Below are positions 19,736 through 30,525 of a stretch of DNA of 64,000 nucleotides, in pieces. This stretch comes from a virus: positions 62,001 to 126,000 of the IMG/VR virus record IMGVR_UViG_3300046171_000231; one strand, written 5' to 3'. Within the stretch, counting starts at the first letter, position 1. Each line of letters opens with the position of its first letter. Under the pieces are notes generated by a model. The model did no database searches. It worked only from the letters and a program-made list of their open reading frames with translations, and was not told the origin of the DNA. The position numbers and the translations under genes were made by a program.

Positions 19736-20062
19736 TTATGTAATCTCCATTATAGTAAGAGTTGCATCTACACTATTATTTGTATCACTATCGACTGTTA
19801 TAGTATCTGCTGTTTCTAATACTACCTTATTTCCTGACATAAATTCAAGAGATGATCCTTGAGGTATTGGAGCATTTTTTAATAATTTAACATCGTCAGT
19901 TGATGGTCTTGTAATTCCAACTCCTACAAGACAACCTGAACCAGAAGTATTTGCAAGTGTGATACCAATTACAACAGTTGTAGTTGCACTCGGAACAACA
20001 TAAACATTTTGAGTTGTAATACCAACGTTCGCTTTTGTTTTTAATTTAAAGGTATTTGCCAT
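19736..20062 (-). CDS. Small structural-type protein (108 aa)
   Basis: An intact protein starting MANTFKLKTKANVGITTQNV. The rest is beta-rich ('IGITLANTSGSGCLVGVGIT', 'VLETADTITVDSDTNNSVDA'). Similar ~100-residue proteins lie between fibre and baseplate genes in cyanomyoviruses, where they are thought to be virion components. It ends only two bases before the start of the long fibre downstream. Confidence 0.6.
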   Translation of the reverse strand: MANTFKLKTKANVGITTQNVYVVPSATTTVVIGITLANTSGSGCLVGVGITRPSTDDVKLLKNAPIPQGSSLEFMSGNKVVLETADTITVDSDTNNSVDATLTIMEIT

Positions 20063-20069
20063 TTTGTTA

Positions 20070-20297
20070 TTATCCTAGTGCGATTGCAAGTGCTGTAGCA
20101 TCAGCTAGTGTTGCAGCAGGATTACCATTTGTATTTATGGTGCCTGTAATATTAGCATCTCCCTGAACATACAATGCATAATTTCCTTGAGGTGCTGTCG
20201 TATTAATTCCAACAGAGTTTGCAATACCAACCTGTGCAGTTGTATCGTTTACATTTACTAACGAATTAAATTGTGATGCTTCTCTGTTCTTAGCCAT
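20070..20297 (-). CDS. Short fibre-type protein (75 aa)
   Basis: An intact frame: MAKNREASQFNSLVNVNDTT to ATALAIALG. The core 'GNYALYVQGDANITGTINTN' is a single fibre-shaft module, so this is either a minimal fibre protein or the remnant N-terminus of a longer one. It has its own late promoter box at 20311-20318. Confidence 0.6.
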   Translation of the reverse strand: MAKNREASQFNSLVNVNDTTAQVGIANSVGINTTAPQGNYALYVQGDANITGTINTNGNPAATLADATALAIALG

Positions 20298-20310
20298 ATT
20301 TCTTTTTAGT

Positions 20311-20318
20311 TATTTATT
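20311..20318 (-). promoter_or_regulatory. T4-type late promoter box
   Basis: The minus strand reads AATAAATA followed by ACTAAAAAGAAAT and the ATG at 20297. Confidence 0.6.
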
Positions 20319-21898
20319 AACTTGTACAGTATGCAGTCCAACTAAAACGACCCGTATCAAATCCTGTTCCATATGGAAAGAATCTTATTGTTGTTAAAGC
20401 ATTTCCACCTAAATCAGGAACACCCATTACAAACATATTTCCACTTTGTGTTCGTCTGTTTGCCATTCCATGAAATATCCACATATTAGAAGCTGAAGAT
20501 GATGAAAATGTCATAAAAATTTCACCTGTATCACTACCTGCATTTAAGTTAGTATCAAAAGCATCTATCTGATTTTTACTTCCTTCATAAGCATTACCTG
20601 TTCCACTTTTTGTATAATTATAATTACCACTTGCAAGAATCCCTGCGGAAGTTCCTAATCTGAAAGCAGGAGAACCAGATCCACTTGTAGAAATATTATG
20701 CCCAACAAAATCAACTTTGTAACAGTTCGCAGGAAGAGTAAAATCGTAACTCCCACCTCCTGATAGAGGACCAGCATTTGTTGTTCGATGAACTAATACT
20801 CCATTTGTTGAAGTTGTAACACCAACGTTCATTTCATTACCACCCGCACCTCTTAAATAGATGTTTCCAACCATATTACTATGGAGAGTACATATGTAAT
20901 ATAATTGTGCAGGTGCATCTAGTTCTGGAGTAAAGAACTGAACTCCATTTTGATCACCAGTAACACCAGCGGTATATGCGGAACCACCAGTTGTCAAACG
21001 GAACTGAAATGGGTGTGCTGAACCAGTAGTATTATTAAAACGATATTTCTGCCCTCGAATCAAATATAAATCTGGATCATCTGCAGAAGCTATCTACACC
21101 TCCACCACTAAATCTATATGCTGACGAACCATTTGCAGTCACAGTAAAATTAACGACTGGTGCCTTCATCAGGGTGCTGGTATATTAGTTAAGCTTGCAC
21201 CACTGATTGCTGGTAATGCACCTGAAAGTTTTCGATGCAGTAAGTGTTGAAATTCTTGCGTCAGCAACAGTTCCTGATGCAATATTTGATCCATTAAGAT
21301 TGGTAAGATTAGCACCACTGATTGCTGGCAATGCACCAGATAATTTAGATGCAGTAAGTGTAGATATTCTTGCATCGGCAACTGTGCCAGTAAGTTGACC
21401 AGCGGGTAAACTGGTTAAGTTTGCACCACCTCCACTAAATGAACCTGCGGTAAACAAGTTTGTATTTGGATTGTAAGTTAGTCCTGTATCAGTTTCTGCT
21501 CCTTGAGATCCAGAAGCACCGTCTGAGAATAATGGATATACAGTTTCGTTCGCAGTATTATTTGCAGTTACAGTAATGTTTGTTGCAGTTGTAGCAGTAC
21601 CTGTGATTCCACCTGCAGCTGATATTGCACCTGCAAAGAATGAAGTTCCTCCAGTTACACTTAACCCACTTCTCGCTGTTACAACACCTACTGAATCTAT
21701 ATTAGTTACGTCTTCATATGTTAATGTTCCACCAACAGAAACATTTCCAGTCACAGAAAGAGTTCCACCAATGCTGACGTTTGTACTTATCGCAACATTG
21801 TTGGCATTTAAATTTAAATTGTTAGGACTTGTAATCGTCGGTGTGCCTGAAGCACCAATCAGATTAACCTCCTTTACACCAAAACCCTTCTCTGCCAT
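20317..21898 (-). CDS. Tail fibre with type-1-copper-like cupredoxin domain (three frameshifts)
   Basis: Reconstructed 526-residue protein. The N-terminal shaft starts MAEKGFGVKEVNLIGASG. Shifts lie in an AAAA run near 21229-21232, a CCC run near 21171-21173 and a TT pair near 21085. Correcting them links 'TASKLSGALPAISGASLTNI' to 'KAPVVNFTVTANGSSAYRFS' and then 'DDPDLYLIRGQKYRFNN'. The middle domain contains 'SAHPFQFRL' and 'LYYICTLHSNMVGNIYL', i.e. His plus Cys-x2-His-x2-Met, the ligand set of a type-1 copper site. The C-terminal ~160 residues are homologous to the gene at 304-982. Confidence 0.75.
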
Positions 21899-21911
21899 AT
21901 GACTTTTTGAT

Positions 21912-21919
21912 TATTTATG
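21912..21919 (-). promoter_or_regulatory. T4-type late promoter box
   Basis: The minus strand reads CATAAATA followed by ATCAAAAAGTCAT and the ATG at 21898. Confidence 0.6.
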
Positions 21920-23825
21920 ATTGTTTGAATGATATACCAGTGACTTCAACACCAGAAATTTTCACTTCGGCATCTGATGCAGTCGGATCATAGATGACAC
22001 GATTCGCTGCACCACGATTATTATAAGCCTCTCTCCAGTATTCATTATCATTATCAGTTGGATATGGATTTGCCCATTCCGTATTTGGAAGCATTTGTGA
22101 TGCTTGCGTTTTAATAAAATCTTTCACCTCTGCTGACGTTGCACTTGGTTTTGATTCAAGAAATAATGCAACGACTCCAGCAACAACTGGAGATGCTGCT
22201 GATGTCCCATTAAAATATCGATCAACAAAACTAGAATTATATCTTGAAAAATTAACTTCCGTTCCCAGTTGATCACCATTCGCTGCTCTCATACCAGCAG
22301 ACAATGTTTCATCTGCAGGTGCCCATACATCAACACCTGGTCCGTTATTAGAATAAGATGCCTTTCTTTCTTGATAATTAGATTCAATATAATCATCCAT
22401 AGCTCCAACACAAACTGCTGGATGATAGTCTGTAGTTGTATTGTATCCAATATTTGCAGGATGAATCCAATTACGATGACCTGATGGTACAGTTCCACTT
22501 ACTCCTGAACCAGGTATACCTGCTCGATTGTCAGCACCATTCAAAGTTGTGAGATAATCATTTAAATGAGGATCACTTAAACCAAGACCTAATCTTTGGT
22601 TACTATTTCCAGCAGAAGTAACGTATATTACACCTGCATTTACCATTTCATCACCTGCTGTTTCAGTTGAATTTGATCTTGACGATGTTGCAAACTGACG
22701 ATTATAAGTTGTACCTGATCTCAATCCATATGCCATACCTTGAACACCTGAACTACCCATATTATAACCAGTGAAATTACCTGTTGAACCTTTAAAACTA
22801 TAATAAACTTGAGTTCCTGAATTAAAACCAGCAAAGTATCCCCAACTTCCATTTACAACTGTAGGATTTTTACGACCCGCAGTAACAGGTTTATTTTGAT
22901 GAAAGATTTTCATAATATCGTAACTTGCTTCAATACCCATACTTGTAGGAGATGCAATCGCACTCATATTCCATATATTAGATTCAAAAGCAAGACCAAA
23001 ATTTTTACCAGCAGACAGTCCAGCACATCCAGTACCGTGAGAACTTGTCATTGTATGTGATGTACCACCAATACCAAGTGTATTTGCAACAGTATAATTA
23101 TCAGGAATTGCAACAGTACCGACTGAAGAAAATGAACCTGAACGACTGCTTGAATTTTCCCACCAAGCGTGTGCTGATGCAGTTGTAATACCTGTTCGAC
23201 CATCAGGTTTTGTATATGTGTGACTATTTGATGTGAAGTAACTTGGATCAATATAATATGGACCGTCTAGAACTACATCTCTCACTCTTGACTTACCATC
23301 ATCATCTAAAAATTCAGGATGATATTGCATAATACCTGAGTCTTGTATAACAACATCAACATTTTTACCAGTCAAACTAAAACTTAAATCATCATTAATG
23401 ACTGCTGCATCACCAGTAACATTTGGCCAACTCTTTCCATTTGTTGTTACACCAACTCTCTTCGTTGCCCAGTTTGTACGATTTTCCTCTGCTGATGTTG
23501 CTGATATAGAAAAAGCAGAAGTTGATAAGTTACGATATATTTTTACGTTCTTACGAAATCTTTTTGTATCAGGTTCTGGTTCTGGATATGAAAAACGATA
23601 ATCAGATGGAGATAATTCTATCCACTTGACTTGAGGGTGAGTCGATATTCCAGTTGCTTCATCGTGTGTTAACCAATAAGTACCACGAGTTGGACTATGT
23701 TCTTTTGTATCAGAGCAAGTTACCTTACGGTCAGGAATACCATCTTCATTTGAATCAACTATTAATACGTTGTGAATTGTATTCCAATACTCAGGACTTG
23801 TAACAGCAAGAGTATATTTGAACAT
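21915..23825 (-). CDS. Subtilisin-like serine protease (S8) in the fibre cluster
   Basis: An intact 636-residue protein. The S8 triad is visible: Asp162 ('VVIQDSGI'), His263 ('SSHGTGCAGL') and a Ser in 'NGTSAASPVVAGVVALFLES' near residue 545. The oxyanion Asn lies in 'PTVVNGSWGYFAGF'. The first ~150 residues could be a propeptide or a virion-binding domain; there is no signal peptide. The start at 23825 overlaps the stop of the giant fibre gene upstream. A role in fibre maturation or in digesting host surface protein is inferred. Confidence 0.85.
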   Translation of the reverse strand: MFKYTLAVTSPEYWNTIHNVLIVDSNEDGIPDRKVTCSDTKEHSPTRGTYWLTHDEATGISTHPQVKWIELSPSDYRFSYPEPEPDTKRFRKNVKIYRNLSTSAFSISATSAEENRTNWATKRVGVTTNGKSWPNVTGDAAVINDDLSFSLTGKNVDVVIQDSGIMQYHPEFLDDDGKSRVRDVVLDGPYYIDPSYFTSNSHTYTKPDGRTGITTASAHAWWENSSSRSGSFSSVGTVAIPDNYTVANTLGIGGTSHTMTSSHGTGCAGLSAGKNFGLAFESNIWNMSAIASPTSMGIEASYDIMKIFHQNKPVTAGRKNPTVVNGSWGYFAGFNSGTQVYYSFKGSTGNFTGYNMGSSGVQGMAYGLRSGTTYNRQFATSSRSNSTETAGDEMVNAGVIYVTSAGNSNQRLGLGLSDPHLNDYLTTLNGADNRAGIPGSGVSGTVPSGHRNWIHPANIGYNTTTDYHPAVCVGAMDDYIESNYQERKASYSNNGPGVDVWAPADETLSAGMRAANGDQLGTEVNFSRYNSSFVDRYFNGTSAASPVVAGVVALFLESKPSATSAEVKDFIKTQASQMLPNTEWANPYPTDNDNEYWREAYNNRGAANRVIYDPTASDAEVKISGVEVTGISFKQS

Positions 23826-26800
23826 TACATAACCTCACGTTTTATCTTATAGGTTGTAGAACCAGAAACTCCAGTTTCAGGAGTTGCTCTCAATAATATA
23901 TTACCACTACTGATTGTTGCATCACATTGAACTAATAATGATGAACTAAACATCACTGCAAACTGTGTTGAGTGAATTGTTGTGCCATCTCTCATTGCTA
24001 GTAGTTTTTGTGATTGGAAATCACTTCCATTCTTAATGTATATTGTATACTCAACAACTAAATCATTTGCACTATATCCAGTGCAGTGTATTAATGGTTG
24101 CAGGAGTTCCAGCACTTGCATTGAACGTTCCTGAAAGATTAGTTGTAATACCAACATCAGTTCCAGCTGATATAGTTGTCCAAGATGCTGCAGCTCCAGA
24201 ACCACCACTGGTTAATACTTGACCTGATGTACCATAGTTTTCACCTAGTAATCCAATATCACCATCTTTACCAATACGGAATCTTTCAATAGTAGATCCA
24301 CCTTGCATTGTCCTGAAGATATGATCACTATATGAAGTTCCCCCAGAATAATATGCAGTATCACCACCACCTCCACCTGAATATTATTTTAGATGAACCA
24401 TATATTGCATTACTATTAAATACAACTCCACCAGCACCAACTGATAATTGATAAGTAGTTGTTATGCCAGATACATTTAGTTTTTGAACATTAAACTGAC
24501 TTGTTGATACACCAACAGTTACTGAACCACCAGATATTGCAGATACATCTATTATCTCTCCAAAGTTTATTGTCCCTGCAGTTCCAACTGTGTTACCATT
24601 ATTTTTAATTACAACACCAGAACCTGATGCGGTAATACCTGTTAATCCTGAACCATCACCAATAATCGCACCACCAACATAAAGGTTCTTCGCAACACCA
24701 ACACCACCATCTACAACTAATGCACCAGTAGTTGTGCTTGATGATTGTGTCTCACTATTCAATTCAAGACTTGTTGCAGTGACAATACCTGTACCACCAA
24801 ACAAAGCGTTACCAGTAACACCAAATGTTGCACCTACACCTATATTAGCTTGTGGATTTCCAATCTCAAATCTTCCATTATGTGTTCTTGCTACCTTTGT
24901 ACCATCACTGTATAGGATAACACAATCTGCTGTAGTTTCAAATCTCTCACTTGTGTAAGGACCACCTGTAATAAAGAATGAACTTGTATTACCTACACCA
25001 ATTGTTAAGTCTCCAGCAGTGCTTTTAATACGAGTTGGATGCGTATCGAATACCACTTCACCAGAAAAAGTAGTAACACCAGCAATAGAAACATTATCAA
25101 GATTAGTATGTCCGTCTACGTCAATATCAGCATTGACATCTACGTTTCCATTAAATGTTGAGATACCAGATACATCTAGTTTGTTTACATTGAATTGACT
25201 TGTATTAACTCCAGCAGATATACCAGTAAGTTGTGAACCATCACCAGTATAAGCTGTAGCAGCAACTGTTCCCGTTACTGTCACACCCGTGTTTGAAGTT
25301 TCTAATTTTTTAGCATTATTAAAGTTGAGTTCAACACTTCCACCGTTTGTAAATTTAGCAAGTGTGGTTCCACCACCATTACTCTTAATACTTACAACAC
25401 CACCACCACTTGCGTTAATATCAGCAATAGTCAACGCACCTGATGCAGATATCGCTGCAGTATTCACAGTGCCAGCAAATGTTGTCACACCAGCGACATT
25501 GACATTATCTAAGTTTGTATGACCGTCAACATCTATCTCAACAAAATCACCATTACCTTTGAATGTTAAAGCAGTTACAATACCAATACTACCAAGTTGA
25601 ATATTACTTCCAACCTCTATGAAATCATCAACATCTATATTTGTAAGTGTAGATACACCTGTAACGACTAAAGTATTCGCACGAGTTTCAGCTGTTGAAC
25701 CTCCACCAGCAGATCCAGTTATTGTTACAATACCAGCCGATATAGGTGATACAGATAAATTATCACCAAAGTTAATTGTTCCAGCAGTACCAACAGTCGA
25801 ATTACTATCCTTTATGACTACACCTGAACCTTCAGCAATAATACCAGTTAATGCTGAACCATCTCCTTTAAATTGTGTCGCAGTAACAACACCAGAAATA
25901 TTTGCACCACCTGTTCCTGTGATAAATTTATTGAATAAATCTAAATTACCACCAAGTTGGGGTGATAAATCTTCGACAAGATTTCCAATACCATAAGCAC
26001 CACCACCAGCAGACACAGTATTGTATGAAACGATTTCGACTATATCTCCTACAAATGAACCGACTGCTAATACAACAGATGTACCATTAGTTGCAGTAAA
26101 TTCAGCATCAGTTAATTTAACACCATTGATATAGACATCAACATAGTTTACATTGTATGAGAAACTAAATGAAGTTTGTCCAGCAGATGCTGTAAATGTT
26201 TGTCTAGTTCTTATTGATGGGAATGATGCCCACTCAACTCCAGTTCCAGTTGTCTTTAAATAATTTCCATTTGTTCCAGCAGATCCACCAGCGGTTATCG
26301 TGCTATTGAATCTTGTGTTTGCAGCAAAGGTAGTGACTCCTGCAACAGAAACATTATCTAAGTTTGTATGTCCGTCTACATCTAATTCTACAAAGTCACC
26401 ATCACCTACAAATGTATTACCATGAAAATTAGTTCCAGTAACAACACCAGCGATAGAAACGTTATCTAAGTTTGTATGACCATCTACATTTAAGTCTTGA
26501 GTAACAGTTGCAAAACCAGATATGCTAACATTGTCAAGATTAGTATGACCATCTACATCTATATCACCATTTAAATCTATTCCTGTAGCAACTATTGATG
26601 CAGTATTTACTGTTCCAGAAAAAGTTGTAACACCAGCAACACTAAGATTATCTAAGTTAGTATGTCCATCTACATCTAAATCTCCATTTAAATCTATGCC
26701 TGTGGCAGTTACACTAGTGGCAGTTAAAATACCAATATTATAAACTTCAGTTCCTAATCCTGTGACACCAAATTTATTCTTATTAACTAATTCAAGATAT

Positions 26801-28176
26801 GCACCATCACTTAATGAGAAACTATTTCCCTGTCCTGTGTGATGATGACACCAGTAATATAAAGTTGCGGGTGCGTTTGCAGGTACTTTCCATTCGACTG
26901 TTCGTGACGTAGCAGCCACAAAACCACTGACATATTCAGCCATGGTTTTGGCAACACCATCTAACTTATAAGTGATGCCTGTCATATAATGACCGTGACC
27001 GTTATGATCACCACCTGCACCAGTACTGAACATTAATGGATGTGCACCAGCACCACCATAAGAAGCGTTAGTTGAATTTGATTGGTCGAAGATATAAGTT
27101 GTATTTCTGATTATAGGAAATAGAGGTGGTTTCTCTGTACCATTAAAATAGAATACACCAGTTGATTGTCCACCTACTGTATCAGTTCCGACTGTAACAG
27201 TAACCGTGGCACCCATATTATGTGAGAAATATGCCTTACCGTTTGCGTGTACGTGAGCAAATAATCCGTGATAATCAGTTGAATTCGGAAGATCTGTAAT
27301 ATCAGAATATAAAGATGGTACTTTGTTCTGACCTGATAGTGCTTCTATTACACCACCAGTAACTCTCATACCTGAACCAGCAGTTACAATTCCAACAGCA
27401 GAAACACCAGCACCAACGTGAATATCTTTATTTGCAGTTATAATACCAACAGAATCAATATTTGATACATCCTCATAAGTTAATGTGCCAGCAATTGAAA
27501 CATTACCATTAAATATTGCATCTCCTGTGAATGTAGAAATACCACCTACACTTAAATTTCTCTCTACAAATAAATCTTTATATGAAAATGTAGAGATACC
27601 AGATGTTGGTGCACCAGTCTGTCCAATATATCTGTAACCTACAATGTATATGTTTGTATCAGTAACACCACTGGGAACACTTGTGTCATTAAAGTTTAGA
27701 ACACCAGCAGAATAATCAAAGAACCAACCATCGTTTGCACCTGAACCAGCAGCAGATAATGCAACACCACCAGAATTTGGATCTCCTTTATATACTTTAA
27801 TTAAATAACTTGCACCAAATTGAGTATCAATCCAGTTCGTTAATCTTGTAGATGATGCATTACCATAAGTTGTATAAGCAATATAAGCACGTTGACCAGA
27901 ACTTGTAGCATCTGCTGTCATTCTTAACCCAGAGCTACCAGCAAGATATACCTTAACTTGATTCGTGTCTGAACCTGGTGGTGTTGCAGGAATTGAACTA
28001 CTCTCATTCCATAGTGCACCATTTGCAATAATCAGAGGTGATGGTATCGCTTCAGCGAAGGGTTGCTTTCCAGTACCACTTATTGCACCAGTTCCCACGA
28101 CAGAACCTGTCTTGGTTTTGGTAAAACCAATTTTCTTTAACAGAAAGTCAATCTTTTGTTGGTCGGTTACTGCCAC
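23825..28176 (-). CDS. Giant modular tail-fibre/structural protein (two frameshifts)
   Basis: Reconstructed ~1449-residue protein with a GTG start at 28176 (MAVTDQQKIDFLLKKIGFTK). An N-terminal attachment-like region of about 190 residues ends 'YIVGYRYIGQTG'. It is followed by at least seven 'DVDGHTNLDNVSIAGVTTF'-type repeats, a cupredoxin-like block ('LYYWCHHHTGQGNSF') and the 'THPTRIKSTAGDL' block shared with 1613-2725. Shifts near 24385 and near 24085-24095 lead into 'RFRIGKDGDIGLLGENYGTS' and a C-terminal head ('DLVVEYTIYIKNGSDFQSQK' to 'YKIKREVM'). It is the longest gene here and probably the main fibre. Confidence 0.75.
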
Positions 28177-28186
28177 TTAATTACCC

Positions 28187-30052
28187 CTATCCTGTGAATC
28201 TGACTGTTGAAATCGACTGTCCAGAAGTCAATTTAAATCGAACCAAAATTTTGTTGTTACCGTTTGATGATGATTCTTCACCAAACACACAAGTAAATGT
28301 GCCACTTGACCCTGACATTACTGTACCAAAGGCACATCCATTGTCAGCGTTATTCGGATTACCAGCACCAGAATAAGCATCAAACATATCTGCCCATCCA
28401 TTTGTGTTACTCAATCCTGTTGTCCAAGTTGAGTTCTCTGGAAGACAAACAAAACAACCTGCATAAGTTCCAGTCACCACAATATCCATTTGAGATACAG
28501 CAGCTCTAGTTAGAAGAACTTGGAAATATTGTGTACCACTTCTTCCAGAAGAATAGTTAGGACCTACTGGCAGATATGATGTGTAGTTAGTTACATCATG
28601 TCTTAGTGTTCCACCTCTTACAATTGCTTCATAAACAGCAGGTGTTGCACTTGCATTGAAAGTGGATGATATAGGTGAAGGTGTATCACCTGTAGCACCT
28701 GCATTGACTCTGATTCCATTTCCAGAACCAGTTCCTAAAGAAGAAATAAGTATATTATCTTCGTCTACCTGTGATGTTGTTGCTGATGTTCCCATAATGT
28801 TTACTGCTGTTGAATAACTAACTCGATTATTATTATCAGATCCGTAAGGTGTCACAACATCCATTCGAGTGAAATGATTTGATGTAATTGTATTATGAAT
28901 ATTATTTGGATAAGTTGATATAAGTGTTGTAGCACCTGTGCCAACTGCATAATTTCTCGCTGGTGGATGTGTACCAGTTGCACCACTTATAAGCATATTG
29001 TTGAAATACTTATGACCAGAATTAGTAAATCCTGTAGTTGCACCATCAGAATTGATTAATTTGTAGTTACTGTATAAGTACATATCACCTGTTGCATTTG
29101 TAACTGTAGCAACGTATGTAAATGTGTTTGCAGAATTATTTGTATAATGTGGAACTCCAGATGAATATGAAACAACGTGTGATGAACTCGGTGGAGTTGT
29201 TACACCACTGAATGCAATCGTAGGTGCACCGACTGTACTTGGGTCTTCATACCAGAATACTTCTGATGTATTTGCAGAACCGTGATTAATATATGCCTTA
29301 TTATAACCATCAGGTGATGCTGCATTTAATATTCTGACATCATATACCTGATAAAATGCTGCGTCTATACCACTATTTCTTGTTGATAGTGATGCATCTT
29401 TGTTATCACTTATGACTAATGCACCTGATGTTGCATTATTTGTACCTGTATCTAATGTTGATGTTCCAACTCCGACTGCATTTACATATGCTGTGACTGT
29501 TCCATTATCACCTGGTCCGACATCACCTATAGTATTAGATGTGATTGTACTATCTGAATTTCTTGTATATCCACTTCCTGCTGATGGTGCTGAACCACCT
29601 GTATTATTAGTTGGTGTGAATCCCTGACACAAATATCTTGTACCATTTGTACCTGTGAGAGATAAACTTAATCCATTGAATGTATCAGGTGCAGGAGGAA
29701 CTAACTTACCTAATATAAAATTAAGTTCGTTGATTGAATCTTTTGTATGATCTGAATTACTTATTGTAAACGCTCCCGACTTAAATCCACCTGCAGGAGT
29801 TCCGATTACTTGATTACCGTGATATGAAGTGGCAGTTACAATTCCATTATAGTTTATTGACCCACCACCATAGTTCTCTATCCAAGGGGTGAGTAGTGCG
29901 ACAGTTGTTCCTATTCCGACACCTTGAGTGTCTCTTTCTGCGAATAGATGACCATCATAAAAATTAATTGCTAGTTCTCCGATCTGCATATCGTCTAAAC
30001 CAGGACGCTTGCCTGTGACTGCAGACCTTTTTAACTTAAAAGGAGTTGCCAT
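28187..30052 (-). CDS. Structural protein, fibre/baseplate type
   Basis: An intact 621-residue protein. The N-terminus 'PFKLKRSAVTGKRPGLDDMQ' with 'IGELAINFYDGHLFAERDTQ' is the classic phage-fibre attachment signature (K-R-S...G-E-L-A-x-N-x-x-D-G). The middle holds one 'IVTATSYHGNQVIG' module and a long Ser/Thr/Asn-rich body ('SYSSGVPHYTNNSANTFTY'). The C-terminus ('KILVRFKLTSGQSISTVRFT') is compact and beta-rich. It is the first fibre gene transcribed in this block. Confidence 0.7.
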   Translation of the reverse strand: MATPFKLKRSAVTGKRPGLDDMQIGELAINFYDGHLFAERDTQGVGIGTTVALLTPWIENYGGGSINYNGIVTATSYHGNQVIGTPAGGFKSGAFTISNSDHTKDSINELNFILGKLVPPAPDTFNGLSLSLTGTNGTRYLCQGFTPTNNTGGSAPSAGSGYTRNSDSTITSNTIGDVGPGDNGTVTAYVNAVGVGTSTLDTGTNNATSGALVISDNKDASLSTRNSGIDAAFYQVYDVRILNAASPDGYNKAYINHGSANTSEVFWYEDPSTVGAPTIAFSGVTTPPSSSHVVSYSSGVPHYTNNSANTFTYVATVTNATGDMYLYSNYKLINSDGATTGFTNSGHKYFNNMLISGATGTHPPARNYAVGTGATTLISTYPNNIHNTITSNHFTRMDVVTPYGSDNNNRVSYSTAVNIMGTSATTSQVDEDNILISSLGTGSGNGIRVNAGATGDTPSPISSTFNASATPAVYEAIVRGGTLRHDVTNYTSYLPVGPNYSSGRSGTQYFQVLLTRAAVSQMDIVVTGTYAGCFVCLPENSTWTTGLSNTNGWADMFDAYSGAGNPNNADNGCAFGTVMSGSSGTFTCVFGEESSSNGNNKILVRFKLTSGQSISTVRFTG

Positions 30053-30059
30053 TTATATA

Positions 30060-30091
30060 CGGTATTTACCGATGTATGCAGTATATACTGC
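30060..30091. repeat. Two inverted repeats in the leader of the 28187-30052 gene
   Basis: CGGTATTTACCG (30060-30071, stem CGGTA/TACCG) and the perfect 14-base palindrome GCAGTATATACTGC (30078-30091). They lie between the late promoter box at 30097-30104 and the ATG at 30052, so both would be in the 5' leader or act as protein-binding sites on DNA. Confidence 0.6.
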
Positions 30092-30096
30092 TGAGT

Positions 30097-30104
30097 TATT
30101 TATT
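30097..30104 (-). promoter_or_regulatory. T4-type late promoter box
   Basis: The minus strand reads AATAAATA followed by ACTCAGCAG. It precedes the leader of the structural gene starting at 30052. Confidence 0.6.
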
Positions 30105-30475
30105 CAAGTAGCGTTATTCCTTCTCGGACGATACTGAAATAAGTCTGTTGGTGGATCTGGTTCCATCCATTCTCTAATCTTTTGGTATTTCTCATATGAG
30201 AAAAACTCTTGATTTAAGTACCACTCTTCCCAAGGTTGATGTCCTTTACTATGATTACAGCTAGAACAACAACAGACTACATTTTTTGTAAAGTCTGTTC
30301 CACCCTTTGATCTGGGAACAACGTGATCCATTGTCAAATTATTACCATCACCACAATAAGCACATCTAAAGTGCCATTTCTCTTTTACGTCTTTCCTCCA
30401 TAATCTTTTTGCTTCTGCTGAACTTGTTGTCTGTAAGTTGAAAACATACGCTTTAGAAGAATGGAGAATGCTCAT
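30104..30475 (-). CDS. HNH endonuclease
   Basis: A 123-residue protein. Zinc-binding pairs C38-x2-C41 ('FRCAYCGDG') and C70-x2-C73 ('CCSSCN') flank the HNH core 'MDHVVPRSKGG' (Asp50-His51) and 'TKNVV'. This is the usual size and layout of free-standing phage HNH nucleases, which act as homing endonucleases or DNA-nicking enzymes. It lies directly downstream of psbD, a common site for homing nucleases in cyanophages. No intron is seen in either photosystem gene. Confidence 0.85.
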   Translation of the reverse strand: MSILHSSKAYVFNLQTTSSAEAKRLWRKDVKEKWHFRCAYCGDGNNLTMDHVVPRSKGGTDFTKNVVCCCSSCNHSKGHQPWEEWYLNQEFFSYEKYQKIREWMEPDPPTDLFQYRPRRNNAT

Positions 30476-30525
30476 AAACTATTGTGAGTTATTTTTATTT
30501 AGGAAATAAAAAAAAGTCTAAAGGG

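Noticed and set aside
1719-28180. Many plus-strand reading frames of 60-145 codons opposite fibre genes
   Set aside because: They mirror the G/T/V repeats of the minus-strand fibres, have biased Pro/Val/Ser content and no ribosome sites or coupling.
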